Shown here one piece after another: positions 21,558 to 33,399 of a stretch of DNA of 64,000 bases. Under the pieces are notes generated by a model that was not told the DNA's origin, made no database searches, and saw only the letters and a program-made list of their open reading frames with translations. The stretch spans positions 99,738,948 to 99,802,947 of the forward strand of contig CM024755.1 in NCBI GenBank assembly GCA_014218235.1, written 5' to 3'. This DNA comes from Colocasia esculenta. Taxonomy: Eukaryota; Streptophyta; Magnoliopsida; Alismatales; Araceae. Every line of letters begins with the position of its first letter. The first letter of the stretch is position 1. Position numbers and translations under genes: made by a program.

Positions 21558-21729
21558 ATGTTATGCTTAAAGCTAATTGTGCTCATAATCATGTGTGAAT
21601 TGTTTGCTAGCTTTTTCATTCCATGCACATATTAAGGGGGAGTAAATTTGAAAAAGTGCAAAAATGTTTTTCAATAAATGCAATGAATTTCATGCTAAAA
21701 ATAAAGTGTAACTGACCCTTTTTGCAGTA

Positions 21730-21831
21730 ACTATGTGGTATATCAAATGGTGAAATGTGAAAGGACAAGTCAGGCTTGTCTGGAAACTATCATCATGCGT
21801 GAAGAAAAATTCTCCGCCAAGTATCAATAGT
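21730..21831. ncRNA. Three-way-junction module, copy 2 (putative structured RNA)
   Basis: P1 ACTAT-g-TGGTA (21730-21740) with TATCAATAGT (21822-21831). P2 ATGGTGA (21747-21753) with TCATCAT (21790-21796). P3 GGACAAG (21763-21769) with CTTGTCT (21775-21781). P4 GCG (21797-21799) with CGC (21815-21817), plus a weaker GA-a-GAA / TTCTC extension. The outer arm sequence is unlike copy 1 yet still pairs. Confidence 0.6.
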
Positions 21832-22170
21832 CTTTTCTGCATAAAGGTCATCAAGCAAAATGAAAATCTAAAAACTTTATTTTGAGTCTTTGCAAAATTC
21901 TTCTCCTTCAATAAATTGCCTGTTGATATATGCTTGATCATGTTCATACTCTTTCTGTGCAAATTGCTTGAAATGAACATATCTGAATTGCTTAAATGAT
22001 CATTTCATATCATGCATATCTTATGGGGGAGTGAATTCGAAAGAATCTTTGAGTGAAATGCTGGAGAAATTTGCTGGAAAAATATTCTGTCATATCTGAT
22101 TCATCATCAACTCCCATTCAATTGTTGACAAATGTTCTTGCAACTAAATTCCTCACTCTCACATTGCATT

Positions 22171-22274
22171 GGCATTCTTGGTATATCAAATGGTGATTTG
22201 AAGAAAGACAAGTCAGACTTGTCTGGACACTTTCACTATGTGTGAGTATATGTCTCCACCAAGTATCAAGTGCC
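22171..22274. ncRNA. Three-way-junction module, copy 3 (putative structured RNA)
   Basis: P1 GGCAT-tc-TTGGTA (22171-22183) with TATCAAGTGCC (22264-22274). P2 ATGGTGA (22190-22196) with TCACTAT (22233-22239). P3 AGACAAG (22206-22212) with CTTGTCT (22218-22224). P4 GTG-t-GAG (22240-22246) with CTCCAC (22254-22259). The C-G pair of P4 in copy 1 is T-A here. Confidence 0.6.
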
Positions 22275-22806
22275 TTGTATGCAATTGTTGAGGGGAGTCA
22301 TTGTCTTTCAATAAAAACATTCATGTTCATTCTGCCTTCATGTCATTCCATTTCTATTCCTCCTATAATCCTCATGTTCACCTTGTGAGGGGAGTTACAT
22401 GAAAAGGGAAGTCATTGTTACATTTCTTGACTTTACTTGTCTATTTTGAACCCCAAAATCATCAGAATTTTTGAGTCCTTGTGCTATTTTCTTATGAGAG
22501 AACTAAAACATTGAAACTAAACTCATTGTGCATTTAGTTTAATTTCAAAGATTCAGTATCATTTCAAGGTTAAGCAATCATAATACTGAATGTTTTTAAA
22601 ATGATTTGCAAAACACTATTATAGGCACATGAGTGGCTTTAATATTTCACATGTGTATGTTTAAGCCTTATTTTTACCACATGTTAAGAATAATCTTTCT
22701 AAATTCATAGTCTTGACTTCTCTGGTCAAAGCAAACATATTCCTGCAAAATATCAAAAGAAAAATGATCAATCTGGAAAGATACAAACAGAGCAATGCAA
22801 ATGCTT

Positions 22807-22945
22807 GAACCACTGAGTAACCGGGCCATTTCACCTGACAAGTGATTTGTTTCGCGTCAAAAAGTGGAAATCAAAATTTTCAACTCTGTATAAGATAATG
22901 AAAGTTAAACCACTGAGTAATCAGGAGGTCTTGCATCTGATCAAT
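22807..22945. repeat. 100-bp-spaced repeat of AACCACTGAGTAA
   Basis: AACCACTGAGTAACCGGG (from 22808) and AACCACTGAGTAATCAGG (from 22908) are exactly 100 bp apart, in the non-coding 3' part of SIRE-A. The second is followed by GATCAATGTGATC, a short hairpin. The rest of 22275-23400 holds no gene. Confidence 0.7.
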
Positions 22946-23399
22946 GTGATCTCTTGCACTGAAAAGTGAGATTTAACTAATTTATTCTTGTATTCTTTCC
23001 CAGTTAAAATTGAAAGAAAATCAAAAAGACAGGATAGAAAAGCTTAAGACCTTAATTAAGTTCATGTCTACTGAGTTTAGATCTATTATTTTACATTGTG
23101 TTAAACTTAAAGCTCCTAACAGTTAAATATTTCTGCTCATTCATTTAGGTCACTTTATTTCACATTTGCATCTTTATTTTAACCACATTCAGCTCATTAT
23201 AATTTGCTACTCTTTGTGTTGAGTGTGTCTTTATGATTAAACTTTGTTGCACAATAACAAAAAGACAATAATGTCTCTCATATGTCAATATCATTTTGCC
23301 TCATTTATTTTGATCATTTCTGCACATTCCTTTCCCACATTTCATCTCTTGGTCTCCAACCATCTTTGTCTCTCTCTCTCTGTCTATCCTTTTGATGCT

Positions 23400-23636
23400 G
23401 TCAAAAAGGGGGAGAAAAGGGCACATCTCAAAAAGGACATCTCAAAAGGGACATCACGAAGGGGGAGAAATTGGGACTTCCAAAAAGGGGGAGAAAAGGC
23501 CTTCAAAGGGGGAGAAAGTTCTTTAAAGGAGAAAGGTCAAAGTGTGTATATGTCAAAGGGGGAATTATTGCAGTCAAGGGAGTCAAGATATTGGGAGATT
23601 GTGCATATGTTTTGTCATCATCAAAAAGGGGGAGAT
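23400..23636 (+). other. SIRE-A polypurine tract array
   Basis: At least five AAAGGGGGA(G) runs (near 23404, 23458, 23484, 23508, 23556) plus the terminal tract AAAAAGGGGGAGAT (23623-23636) directly before the right LTR. Sireviruses are known for repeated purine tracts here. Confidence 0.88.
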
Positions 23637-25420
23637 TGTTGGGTTGAGTGTGTTTTGGATCTTCCTAAAGTTGTAATTTAATGATATCCAATGAACATCA
23701 CTCATACCTTGATTTTGATGATGACATACTGTGATATTGATGATGACATATCATGATGTTAATGATGAGATATTATGATCTTAATGAAGACATGTTGTGA
23801 TTTTAATATGATATATTGTGATTTTGATGATGACATATTGTGATTTTGATGATGACCTGTTGTGATTTTGATGATGATATGTTGAACATGTTATACATTT
23901 TATACATATCACAATAATGCTTAAACAACATGTTTTTGATGTTTAATATCTCATATTTTAATGATAATATCTTGTACTAATAGTTGTGTTAAATTTTCAG
24001 GTTCACACATTTTTGTCTTGGCAGTGTCGACACTAGCTCAGGGCAGGTCGACTAGTCCCAGATTGCAGAAGACCCAGTTGCCAGAAAAGGGAGGGCAGGT
24101 CGACACTAGCTCAGGGCAGGTCGACACTAGTCCCAGATTCCAGAAGACCCAGTTGCCAGAAAAGGGAGGGCAAGTCGACACTAGCTCAGGGCAGGTCGAC
24201 ACTAGCTCAGGGCAGGTCGACACTAGACCCAATTTCCAGCAGACCAGTTTGCCTAACTGGGAGAGCAGGTTGACACTAGATCAGGGCAGGTCGACACACT
24301 CTGGCTGAAAGTCAAAATCGTGAATTTCTCTGTACATGTGGATGATTGGGATTTAGGGGATTTGACCTAGGGTTCCGTGCCCATGCACCCCAAAGCACTT
24401 TATGGACATATGGGGCTATAAATACCCATGTTCCTTGTACCCCAAAGGTAAGAGAGCCCATACACTTCCTGAAGAACCTTTTTGGCGGCTGAAAGGGGCT
24501 TTCCAGATCTGTCTCCATCTCCAGAAGCTACAAGCCATCCTTTCAAGAGGAAGGACAAGGGAATCAAGGGGAATCCCTGGAGAGAAGGTTGCTGTGCAAG
24601 GCAAGGGAGCAGATCCAACTGAAGAGGCGTAGGAGAAGAAAGATTTCAGCCAATTAAGGAGAATCTCCATCGAATTCCATCAAGCCTCCTCAATTGAAGC
24701 GTCTGTAAGACCTCTTCATCGAAGAACACTCTTTCTACATCTATTTCCCATATCTCAGAGTTTGTTCTTCCTCATTTCGTCTGTGAGATTTGTGCATGAA
24801 GTTCTGCACAAATTTTCTGTGTACGAATCTGTTTTGAATCAGATCATTGCTAGAGGATCTGATCTCTTTTGTGTTTGATCTAGCTTTTGTAATCTGAGCC
24901 GTCGAGCTCAGGTTTGTGAGTCGTCGCACTCACTGTGTGGTTTGAGCCGTCGTGCTCAATTTGGAGTCGTCGTACTCCGGTTGTTGTTTGAGCCGTCGTG
25001 CTCAGTTTGGAGTCGTCGTGCTCCAGGTGTTTTTGAGTCGTCGTGCTCAAGGGTGTTTGGAGTCGTCGTGCTCCTGTGTGAGTTGTACTCAAGGTTTTTG
25101 AGTAGTGTGGCCACACTATGTGAGGGGTGGACGTAGGAGTCACTGGAGGTGATTTCCGAACCACCTAAAAATCCTCTGTGCATTGGTTTGATTTGTGGTC
25201 TGCCTTTGTATCTCGCTAGATGCATGCATAGGGATTTCGTTCACACTACTAATTGATTTGCTCACACACACTAATCACAGCTCAAATCAGTAAATTGTTT
25301 GGGTGAATTGATCTCTATTCGAAGTAATTTTTAATTGCTTAAGCTTCCGCGTTAATTGGTGTTAGATCTATTCTACCCCCCCTTCTAGATCTAATCCATC
25401 CACCCATCCGATTCCCAACA
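23637..25420 (+). repeat. SIRE-A right LTR
   Basis: 1784 bp, near-identical to the left LTR. It lacks a segment of about 40 bp (present at 17441-17482 on the left) and has one fewer unit in the GTCGACAC cluster and a shorter C tract. Ends CCCAACA before CAAGG. Confidence 0.95.
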
Positions 25421-25425
25421 CAAGG

Positions 25426-28400
25426 GTCTAATGAGATTTGTAATGAGTTAATAACTATGGTTGTCCCAACGAAAGGTACTAGTATGCTGCTGGCCCGTCC
25501 GTGTATAGTTGCTATTAGGTGAGCATTTGGTTCTTTGTTGCAGGTGGCTAGCTTTCCAGCAGGGTCCGAGTGTGAGATGCAGGAAAGTGTTTACTGCTGC
25601 TGCTGGGTGCGCGTGCTGCGAGCGTGGTTGTTGTTTTTGCTCGTGCTGTGGTTGGATTCGTCCTCGGCCTGCGCGTCCGGGTGGTTGTGTCGCGAAGGCT
25701 GAGAGAGCCTACGTGTGGTGTGGCCTTCACCGGTGTAGGGCTGTTACCTGTGGATCTGGAAGAAGGTAGTTGCCTTGTTGGATGTCCCCTTGTTGTTGGG
25801 GTGTGTCCTTGTTGGATGTCCCCCTTGTTGTTGGGGTATGTGTTGTGTTGGCTGTGTGTTTGGCCTTGTGTACCTATGTGCCGTTGTGTACTGTGCTCTG
25901 CTCAGTCGGTGTCGTTGCTCGAACTAAGTAGATGTTTTGTGTGCTGTGTTGCACCGCTGGTTGAGCGTTGCGACACCTGTCTGTGGTTGTTGTCGGCCTT
26001 GTGCTCGCTGGTTGTGAACTCTAGTGATGTGCTCCCAGAGTTCTTCTCTGTTGGTTCTGGTGGAGGAGAGGTTTCCCAATAACTGTGTGGTGCTCGTTTC
26101 TGGTTGTTACAACGTTGCCCTCTGGGTTGAGGTGCATTGCTTAGCTGCTCGTGTTCTGGTGGTGTTTCCCAGAACTGTTTTGTTGTTGTCCTGGTATGGG
26201 TTCCTCTCCCTCTGGGACTGCTTCTGTGCTCGTTAAAGTCTTCCGATGTGTTACCTCCTTGGTTTGAGGTCTCTGTTGTCTGGTTGGTTGCCGTTGCGTT
26301 GCCCTCGAGGTTGAGGTGCATCGCTTGGTTGTCCTGTGTTCTGGTGCAATTTCCTAGAACTGTTGATTGTTGTCTTGGTGAGGTTCGCTCTCAGGTCTGT
26401 TCCGGGCTTGTTTCTGTCAGTTGTTGTGCTACCTCAGGGTTGAGGTATGCTGCTGTTGTGTTGGCCGTTGCGTTCTAGTGGGTTTTCCTAGAATGGTGCC
26501 TTGGTGGTTCTGGTGGAGGTTCTCTCAGAACCAGTTGTGTTGCTTCCACTGTCTGTTGTGTTCTCTCTGTTGGTCGTTTGTTTGCGCTGCGTTCTGGTGA
26601 TGTTTTCCCAGAGAGGCTCTTGGCGATTTGGGTAGAGGTCCTCCCCAAGCTGCCTTGTGTTTGTTTGTTTGTCGCTGCTCTCTCCCTATAGAGATTAGTT
26701 GTCACCATTGCCAGTGGGACTATCCGTGTTACAGTCTGCCTGGGTGTTGTCGGTCAAGGTGTGGTGCCTTTGACTGTGTGTTTGGCCGTGGTGCTGGCTA
26801 GATTGTCTTCCTGATCATTTTTCGGGTTTCCCAGCTGCACTGGTGGGACTTCATGTGTCCCCAGGTTCGGGAGGTTGGCTTCGTTTCTCACGCCCTGTGG
26901 GCTCTGCTAGATGGTAGTCTGTTGAGTGCCATGGGTGTCTGGCTGGTTGTGCTTCTGTGGAAGTGCCAGTCTCATTTAGTGGTTTCCCCTTGCGTGTGGA
27001 AGAGACTCGTTATGAGAGTTCTCCTCCCTTGCTTTCCATTGGTTGCTCGGGGTGATGATGCTCCACTGTGGTGTTGTGTCGACAATTGCGCATTGGTGCG
27101 ACCTTCTGGTGGAGTCATCTTTCCTTGGGTTGGACTGTTGCGTGCAGTCTGCTCGTCTGCTTTTGGTCAAGGTGGTAGACCTCGACCCTATGCATGGCCC
27201 TGTGTTTAGCCAGTTCTCTGTGTTGTTTGCTTCCAAGTTTCTTGGTTGTGCCAGCGGGAGCACTTGTGGGTCCCTGTAGTTTAGTTTGTTGTTGCTTGCA
27301 TTCTGTGCCGACACACTCTTTCCGACGGTTGTTTGGCGAGCGTCGTGGTTTTTCGGCTAGCTATGCCTCCTATGGGAGTGCTAGCCTTGCGTTGTTGTTT
27401 CCTCTTTCGTATGAGGAGGAGGCCTGTTGTGTTCCTTCTTCCTCTGCTTTCCATGGGTTGCTCGAGGTGGTGGTGCTTTCACATGGCATTTGGTGCCATG
27501 TCGCGCACCGTGGTGACCTTTGTGGCGAAGGTCCCTCCCCTTGTGCTGTCTTGAGGTTGAGCTGGTTGCTCCCCTCGCGCGCATGGTTTCCTTGTGGTGC
27601 GATAGGTTGTGGTGACCTATTGTCCAATCTCTTGCTGTGCTGGTTTCTTGTCGCCTGACTGGATGATGTAGGGCAGTGTGCCTTGTGTTCAATGTGAGGC
27701 GGCACTGGGTGTTCTTCTGTTTGCTTGCTTGTGTAGGCATCATTCTGGTGTGTGTTTCTCTTGTGCCTCAGCTGTGCTTTGGAGGCACTTGTCACCGTTG
27801 GGCGTATGGCCCTCCCCACCTGTGGTGGTAGGAGCGGTGCCCTATGTTTGCGCGCTTCTAAGAGCCTATATAGTTGTTGCGCTCTTGAAGCTGTTAGTTT
27901 TTCGCACGTTTCTCTTGTGGGTCTCTGGTGGAGGGTCCCTTTCTGTTGGCCTTGAGTCGTTTCAGGCCATTGGTGCGGTTGTGTACTGCACCTGGAGCGT
28001 GTTTCTTTTGCGATGTTTTGTGTCCTTGTGCCTTGAGGGTTGGTGGCCGGTGTGGCCTGTTCTACCCTTTTTGGCTTGTGGTTTCTTGTGGGTGGCTTTT
28101 GGAAGGTCTCTTGTGGAGAGTCCTTCCTGTTAGCTGTGCTGTTTCGGTCGTTGGTGCAACTGTGTTGCATCTTGCCGAGTTTTGGTGCTTGTGGTGGCAC
28201 CCTCTGCTCATGCTCGAGTGGTTTGTTTTCGTGCCGTCTAGAGCCCTGGTGCATTATGTTGCACTTTGGGTGGCTCCTGGTGCTTGTGTGAGCACCGTGT
28301 GTTGTGTTGTATTTCCTGATCGTAAGCTCCGTGCGTTGTTTCACAAGTTTGCTCTGTGTTGGAGGCGTTGAGCTTTCCACCTCTGGGACACTTCGTGCTG

Positions 28401-29329
28401 GCCGTGCCTTGTAGCTGTACCGTTACCGCTGTGGGGTGGCTGCTTTGCCGTGTCTAGGTAGACCTATCGGTGGTACGCCAGGCTTCGGTCGTGGCCCGTG
28501 TCCGGGTTTTCCATCTCGCTTGGGAGCGAGTGTGTTCTGTTGTGGTACCCTGCTTCGGTATGGGTCCCTTTGAGGTCGACATGCTGTCTTCGACCTCTGC
28601 AGTTGTTTCATTTCCCCTGCAGTTTGCCAACGTCTTGAGTTGTCTGGCCTTGCCAACCTCAGACATCTTCCTTGGTTTTGTCTATACGTGTGTGCTTGTG
28701 GAGCGTGTGGTTTAGCTTTCTGTGGCTCCACAGTCATTGTGTGTCCTTGTCGGACCACGAGGACGATCTGGGTGAGATCTAGTGGTGTCGGCGGACACTG
28801 TCTTGCTCGCCGTGGGTTCTCCACGTGCGTGTTTTCCGCTTGGTTTTTGGTCATCATTAAGAAGCTCTCGTTTAGCCTTGCCGTAGGTACTAGCAGTTGC
28901 TAGATGTACGGAGCCATTCAGTGGAGTCTTGTGAATGACCTCTTGGTGTTTCCTCGGTTGTCGTCAGTAGTTGGGACCTCTGTCTAGCCGCTGGTGATAG
29001 TGTGAGTTGCTGACCGGTTGGTCTCAACAGTGTGGACTGTTGAGGGCTCAGTCGTGGTTTTTCTTCGACTGAGAGTTTTAATGTTTCTGGTCGGTTTGGT
29101 GCGCGCTGCCCTGTGGAGATGTCGACATCCGATTATGTGCTCTGCACCAGTTAGTGTGCACTCTGTGAGCTGTTGGATGTCCGGTTAGGCACTCCCTTTG
29201 TGGCACGGTCGTGGTGGCGACCACCGGGAAGTCACGGTGTGACTTAGTGGTCCCTTTGCACCTGTTGTTTTCTCCGACCGGGTTTCGCCCTTTATTTCGG
29301 GGACGAAATTAGTTTTATGTTGGATGTAT
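25426..29329 (+). other. LARD internal region, G/T-rich, non-coding
   Basis: 3.9 kb with a strong G/T bias on the + strand and many small imperfect hairpins such as GGTGC...GCACC and GTTCTGG...CCAGAAC. No gag or pol motif in any frame. Long minus-strand open frames (for example 27370-28380) result from the bias: the minus strand is T-poor, so stop codons are rare. The end GGGGACGAAATTAGTTTTATG before 29330 corresponds to the segment before the Tekay 3' LTR at 43085, with the purine tract decayed. Confidence 0.75.
26030..26690. repeat. Degenerate repeats of GTTCTGGTGxTGTTTCCCAGAAC in LARD
   Basis: Units start near 26154, 26339, 26471 and 26590, with weaker ones at 26050 and 26510. Each has GTTCTGGTG, a T-rich spacer and (T/C)CCCAGAAC or CCTAGAAC, so each can form a hairpin. 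A second type is GTTCTGGTGGAGGTTCTC with TCAGAACC. Confidence 0.75.
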
Positions 29330-29754
29330 TGTAACATCTCGGGCTTCCCGACTTTCTGTTTTTGTGTGTAGGATGACTGGCCACTAACGCGTCCAGCCTA
29401 TGCGACACGTTAGTGTCACGACGGAGGTGCCCGTCGCGATAGTCATCTCTCTGGCGACTGCTTTCTGCGTCGCGTTCTTGTCGCGCTCGGTCAACGAGTC
29501 GTGACTACTTTCCGCTTTTTGGTCATATGACGCTTGTCAGAGTGGCAGGCGTGGCAGACTAACCTATCTGGTTGTCGTGCCGTCCCTTGGGGGCGCATTC
29601 TAGTCGTGGTGTGGGCGGCCGTTGCGTTAAGGTTGGTAATGCGACGCCCCGCCCCGTCGCGTTCTGGGGCCTGGAGGCTAAAAGCCTTGGCCGGTTTCCC
29701 CCTTTTCCTCTTTCTCTCCTTTCTCCCTTTCCTCGCTTCTCCGAGGTGGAGAGG
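29330..29754 (+). repeat. LARD right LTR, part 1
   Basis: Starts TGTAACATCTCGGGC like the left LTR. Broken at 29754 by the solo LTR insertion (target AGAGG 29750-29754). Confidence 0.9.
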
Positions 29755-32700
29755 TGTGACGGACCGGGGTATTTATGCCCATTAAGGCTCCATATCCAGA
29801 TCCGCCTCCCGCGAACGCACCGAAGTGTCGCAAGGGATATCTCACACACGAGTCCAGTAAGAGTACAAAAAGACAAACCACAAGAATATAAGACACAAGA
29901 AAGTACATGTGCTCATATCTATTCACAAATTTGTACAACTGTCCCATTACAATAATACATGTCCAATTAAAAGAGTACAACTACCTGGGGCATACCCCGA
30001 GGGAGCACAGCTCACACAACACTAACTACTAAACTACTGCTGGTGGTACAAGTCTGACGCAACACCACTGCAAGCCAAACACACGGCAAGCCCTGAAAAG
30101 AACTGTAGGGGAGTGAGCCTCAACAAATCACTGGCTCAGTAGGGGCTACCCAAAACAACACTGTAACCACAGACACCTCGACCCCAATGGGTCTCACTGG
30201 CAACAACAATAGCCAAACCATTTCATGCTCACATCATTACAATAAATAACAATTAAACATGTTTATGATAATAAACATAACGTCCTCAGAGGAAAAATAG
30301 GACTACAGGACTAACATAAAATCATTAGTTAGCCCAACCACCAAAGTGCCTAAACCACAGTCTCACTGGCACACTGCTACAACAACGGGTTGCCTAAACT
30401 ATAAGCCACACAGGCAAGTCACTGCCCAGGCTACAAGCTTCACAGGCGAACCTCAAACACTTGAGTAATAGGACTGCTAACAAAGAGCTGGTCCTTTATA
30501 CTCCCAACCACTTTACAACAGAACTACTCAAAGGTAATGGAACTGGCTAACACGAAGCCAATCCATAACACACTAAAGCTATAATTGGAATCATACCCAA
30601 GAAGAGTAAAACTCAACAAGTGGAAGGTCTCACACGGCCTCCACGGAGCACAGTTCTACTAAACCACAATATGCCTAGGCCACAAGCCTCATCGGCAAAT
30701 TACCCACAAAGATAACATAATTAATAATCACAAACTAATCCACAATAAAATATAAACAAAGATCTACTTAAAACAATTAGAATACAATAAGTGGCAGGTC
30801 AAACCACAAGACCTCCACAACATACAAGTACCCGGAAAGGTTAGTACATAATGTACCACCACAAAACTACAAAGTAACCCACGAAGGAAATAGGTACCTG
30901 CTACTCTGAGGTATCACAACACAAACACCCGAACAAGGGTACAAGTAGGTGATAAACACCATATTGAACCACGATTATATTGTGCCCTCATTTAGACACA
31001 ACTTTACAAGTGAAACCTTAATCTGACGAGTCACACAAACCACAACTCAGTCACAACTGTGCCAACACCAGGGCACACCTCGAACTGGTCAAACCTCGAC
31101 CACGAGTCACAAACTCACAAACCACAGTCACTGGCAAAGCACGAGTCAGAAAGAGCGACGCCACCACACGGGAACGGACTACTGGCTGATCAGGCCAATA
31201 TCCAACTCGGACAACACAACACAAGAACTACCTCTCAGCCTCGCAGTCACGGACGAAAGGTCCAACTGCTGCTCCAGTAGGAAGAAGTTAAACAACTGTG
31301 GAGACCAACCAACACCACACCTGCAGACACACAACTGCAGGCCCATGCCTGGCACCTCTAGAGTCTCTGGCCGGAGCACTCTAAAGTGAGGCACTGGAAA
31401 ACAGGACTAGCTGGGGACCAGTGTCGACTACTGGTGTCCGTACCCCCAACTACGAGCGCGCTACAAGCGACAAAAGAACAAACTCTGGGAAGTCGCTGCC
31501 CCACTGCCGTCTTTCCCTCAGCCGGACGTACAACTCAAACTCAGGAGTGAGGGTGTCCAGGAAGACGACACAGACCTCAACGGTACAACACAAGTACCGG
31601 ACAAAACCCCGAGCACAACAAACACACGTGCCTGGCTCACAAAGAACCTGGGGTACCCGACTAGAGAGGCATTCCGGAATAGGCGCCGGACCACCACACT
31701 CGGCTAGCACAAACCACGATACTTACACATATAGCCTTTACTTATAATTCACAATATACAAGTGTTAGGATTAGCTTAACATCGGTCACCGTGTGACCCC
31801 AAAGCTATCCCACACCAACACACACCTGAACCACGAACTTGCCTATCATTGGTCATCTTGTGACCTCCAAGCTAACTCACACTAACATATATATATATCA
31901 CATAGCCAATCATATTTGGCCTATCATCGGTCATGAGATGACCTTCGTAACAACACACCATTTACTTACTTCATAAATCCATATAATATTATTCGAAAGA
32001 CAACAACGGACCAGGGCTAGGTCGGTATGGACCTTCATTGCCCAAACACCACAAAGTCATGGCTAGGCTCACACAGGAACCTCACTGCCCAGTTACTATG
32101 ATAAATCATAAGAATTACATTACAACAAAGTGTGTAGTAAACACACACTCAAACCACGTAGACAATACGTGTATATTACACCCTGGATGGTGTACCACAC
32201 GTCTTCCACGTAAACCACATGTCCAACACATGGACCACGCACTCCAAGAGTGCCACGGTGCCAACGCACCACACATACCACGGAAAGCGATTACGTACAT
32301 CACATATCATTTACGTAAAACATGCCCATTACATGAGCAGTATGCTCCAAGAGCATAACAAGTGCACTGGCTCACACCGGTCATCGCCATGCACACACAA
32401 TCACACAATATTCATAACCAGGAAAACTACGTAAACACACTGCATGGATACATGCACAGGTTGGCGGCAACATCGACTGCCGCTTATAAGAAGTAAACGG
32501 CAAACGATCTAGCCGTTTATATCTCGGCTGCTGAGCTTGGCGACAGGAGATCTTGACGCCAAGTTCTCCGGCCTAAAACCCTGCAGAAACCCTAATCCAG
32601 CTCTACAGGTTTTCCAACCATTTAAACTACAGAAAAACATATAAAAATGGTTCTTTTAACATACTAGAACCCGGAACAACCCATTACAACATGCTTTACA

Positions 32701-33394
32701 CATTAAATTCATCAAACCACCCTTTAACCCCGCATGGTACGACTTGATCCGAAAATACAATAAAAATGCTGGTTCAAGTGATTAGGTCGTGTTTTAATGT
32801 TTCTAACAAGCTAACAGGGCTCGACCCCTACCTCAGAAACGCAATTAAACTCCCGAAGAACCTCGAATCACGCCGAAACCCGAGAAACGTCCCACGAACA
32901 CCGCGCTCCAATCCGTCATTCCCCGCCCGATCTGCCGCTACCACGGCCTTCCCACGAGCTCCCGCCGACCGTCAGAACTCGCGAAGAAGCTCAAGGGTGA
33001 AGGTGGGGGAAGAGGAAGGGAGAGAGAGGGGAAAGAACAGAGCTCGGGTCTGCCATAAAAACACAGGCATGCCAGGTTAACGTCAACCCTTTGGCCGTTT
33101 AACCAGACCGCCACAACTAGACGTCCACAAAGCCTGACGCCAAGTTCAACAGTCAACGTCCTCATCGATGGACGTTAACACCATGTTAACGGCACACCAC
33201 TGCCGCCAACACACAGTCGACGTCACCCACCTGGACGCCAACACACTATGTCCAGCAAGCTGAACACCAATGCGGATCCAAACCAAACCCGGTAAGGATC
33301 TAGCAAGAAACACACAACACTAATGGGCCTCACATTGGCCACCAAACCCACTAAACCTGGATCCACGAGGATCCGAAAAACGCGCGACGTTACA
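29755..33394 (-). mobile_element. Solo LTR of a Tekay-like gypsy element, reverse orientation
   Basis: TGTGACGGACCGG...GACGTTACA, 3640 bp, flanked by AGAGG at 29750-29754 and 33395-33399. No internal region, primer site or gene is seen. Orientation is inferred from three things: the minus strand starts TGTAACGTCGCGCG (compare the LARD start TGTAACATC), its end GTCCGTCACA is LTR-like, and GGGGTATGCCCC lies about 240 bp before that end, as CAGGGTATGCCCC does in the LARD LTR. The minus strand is G/T-rich like the LARD + strand. A short non-autonomous element rather than a solo LTR is the alternative. Confidence 0.75.
31784..31943. repeat. Three GGTCA...TGACC hairpins in the solo LTR
   Basis: GGTCACCGTGTGACC (31784-31798), GGTCATCTTGTGACC (31851-31865) and GGTCATGAGATGACC (31929-31943). 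Each has TC(A)T(C/T)GG context, and the inner bases vary while the arms hold. Confidence 0.8.
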
Positions 33395-33399
33395 AGAGG

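Larger units (their letters stand above)
16431..25420 (+). mobile_element. SIRE-A: pol-less Ty1/copia Sirevirus
   Basis: Target duplication CAAGG at 16426-16430 and 25421-25425. LTRs are 16431-18253 and 23637-25420, both TGTTGGG...CCCAACA. The internal 5.4 kb starts with an initiator-Met primer site, carries a Sirevirus gag and stops just after the protease active-site region. No integrase, RT or RNase H remains. The 3' part holds three structured repeats (21455-22274) and an array of purine tracts. Multiple purine tracts before the 3' LTR are a known Sirevirus trait. It is inserted in the LARD just downstream of the LARD primer site. Confidence 0.93.

Noticed and set aside
21455..22274. Self-cleaving ribozyme (hammerhead as in retrozymes)
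   Set aside because: No CTGANGA / GAAA core in any copy; the junction loops do not match ribozyme consensus I know.
27370..28380. 336-codon open frame on the minus strand
   Set aside because: The minus strand here is A/C-rich and T-poor, so stops are rare by composition. The peptide is low-complexity (T, Q, H, R, K) with no domain.
25509..28903. Many + and - open frames of 60-150 codons in the LARD interior
   Set aside because: They overlap in several frames, have Cys/Leu/Val-rich or low-complexity products and no family motif.
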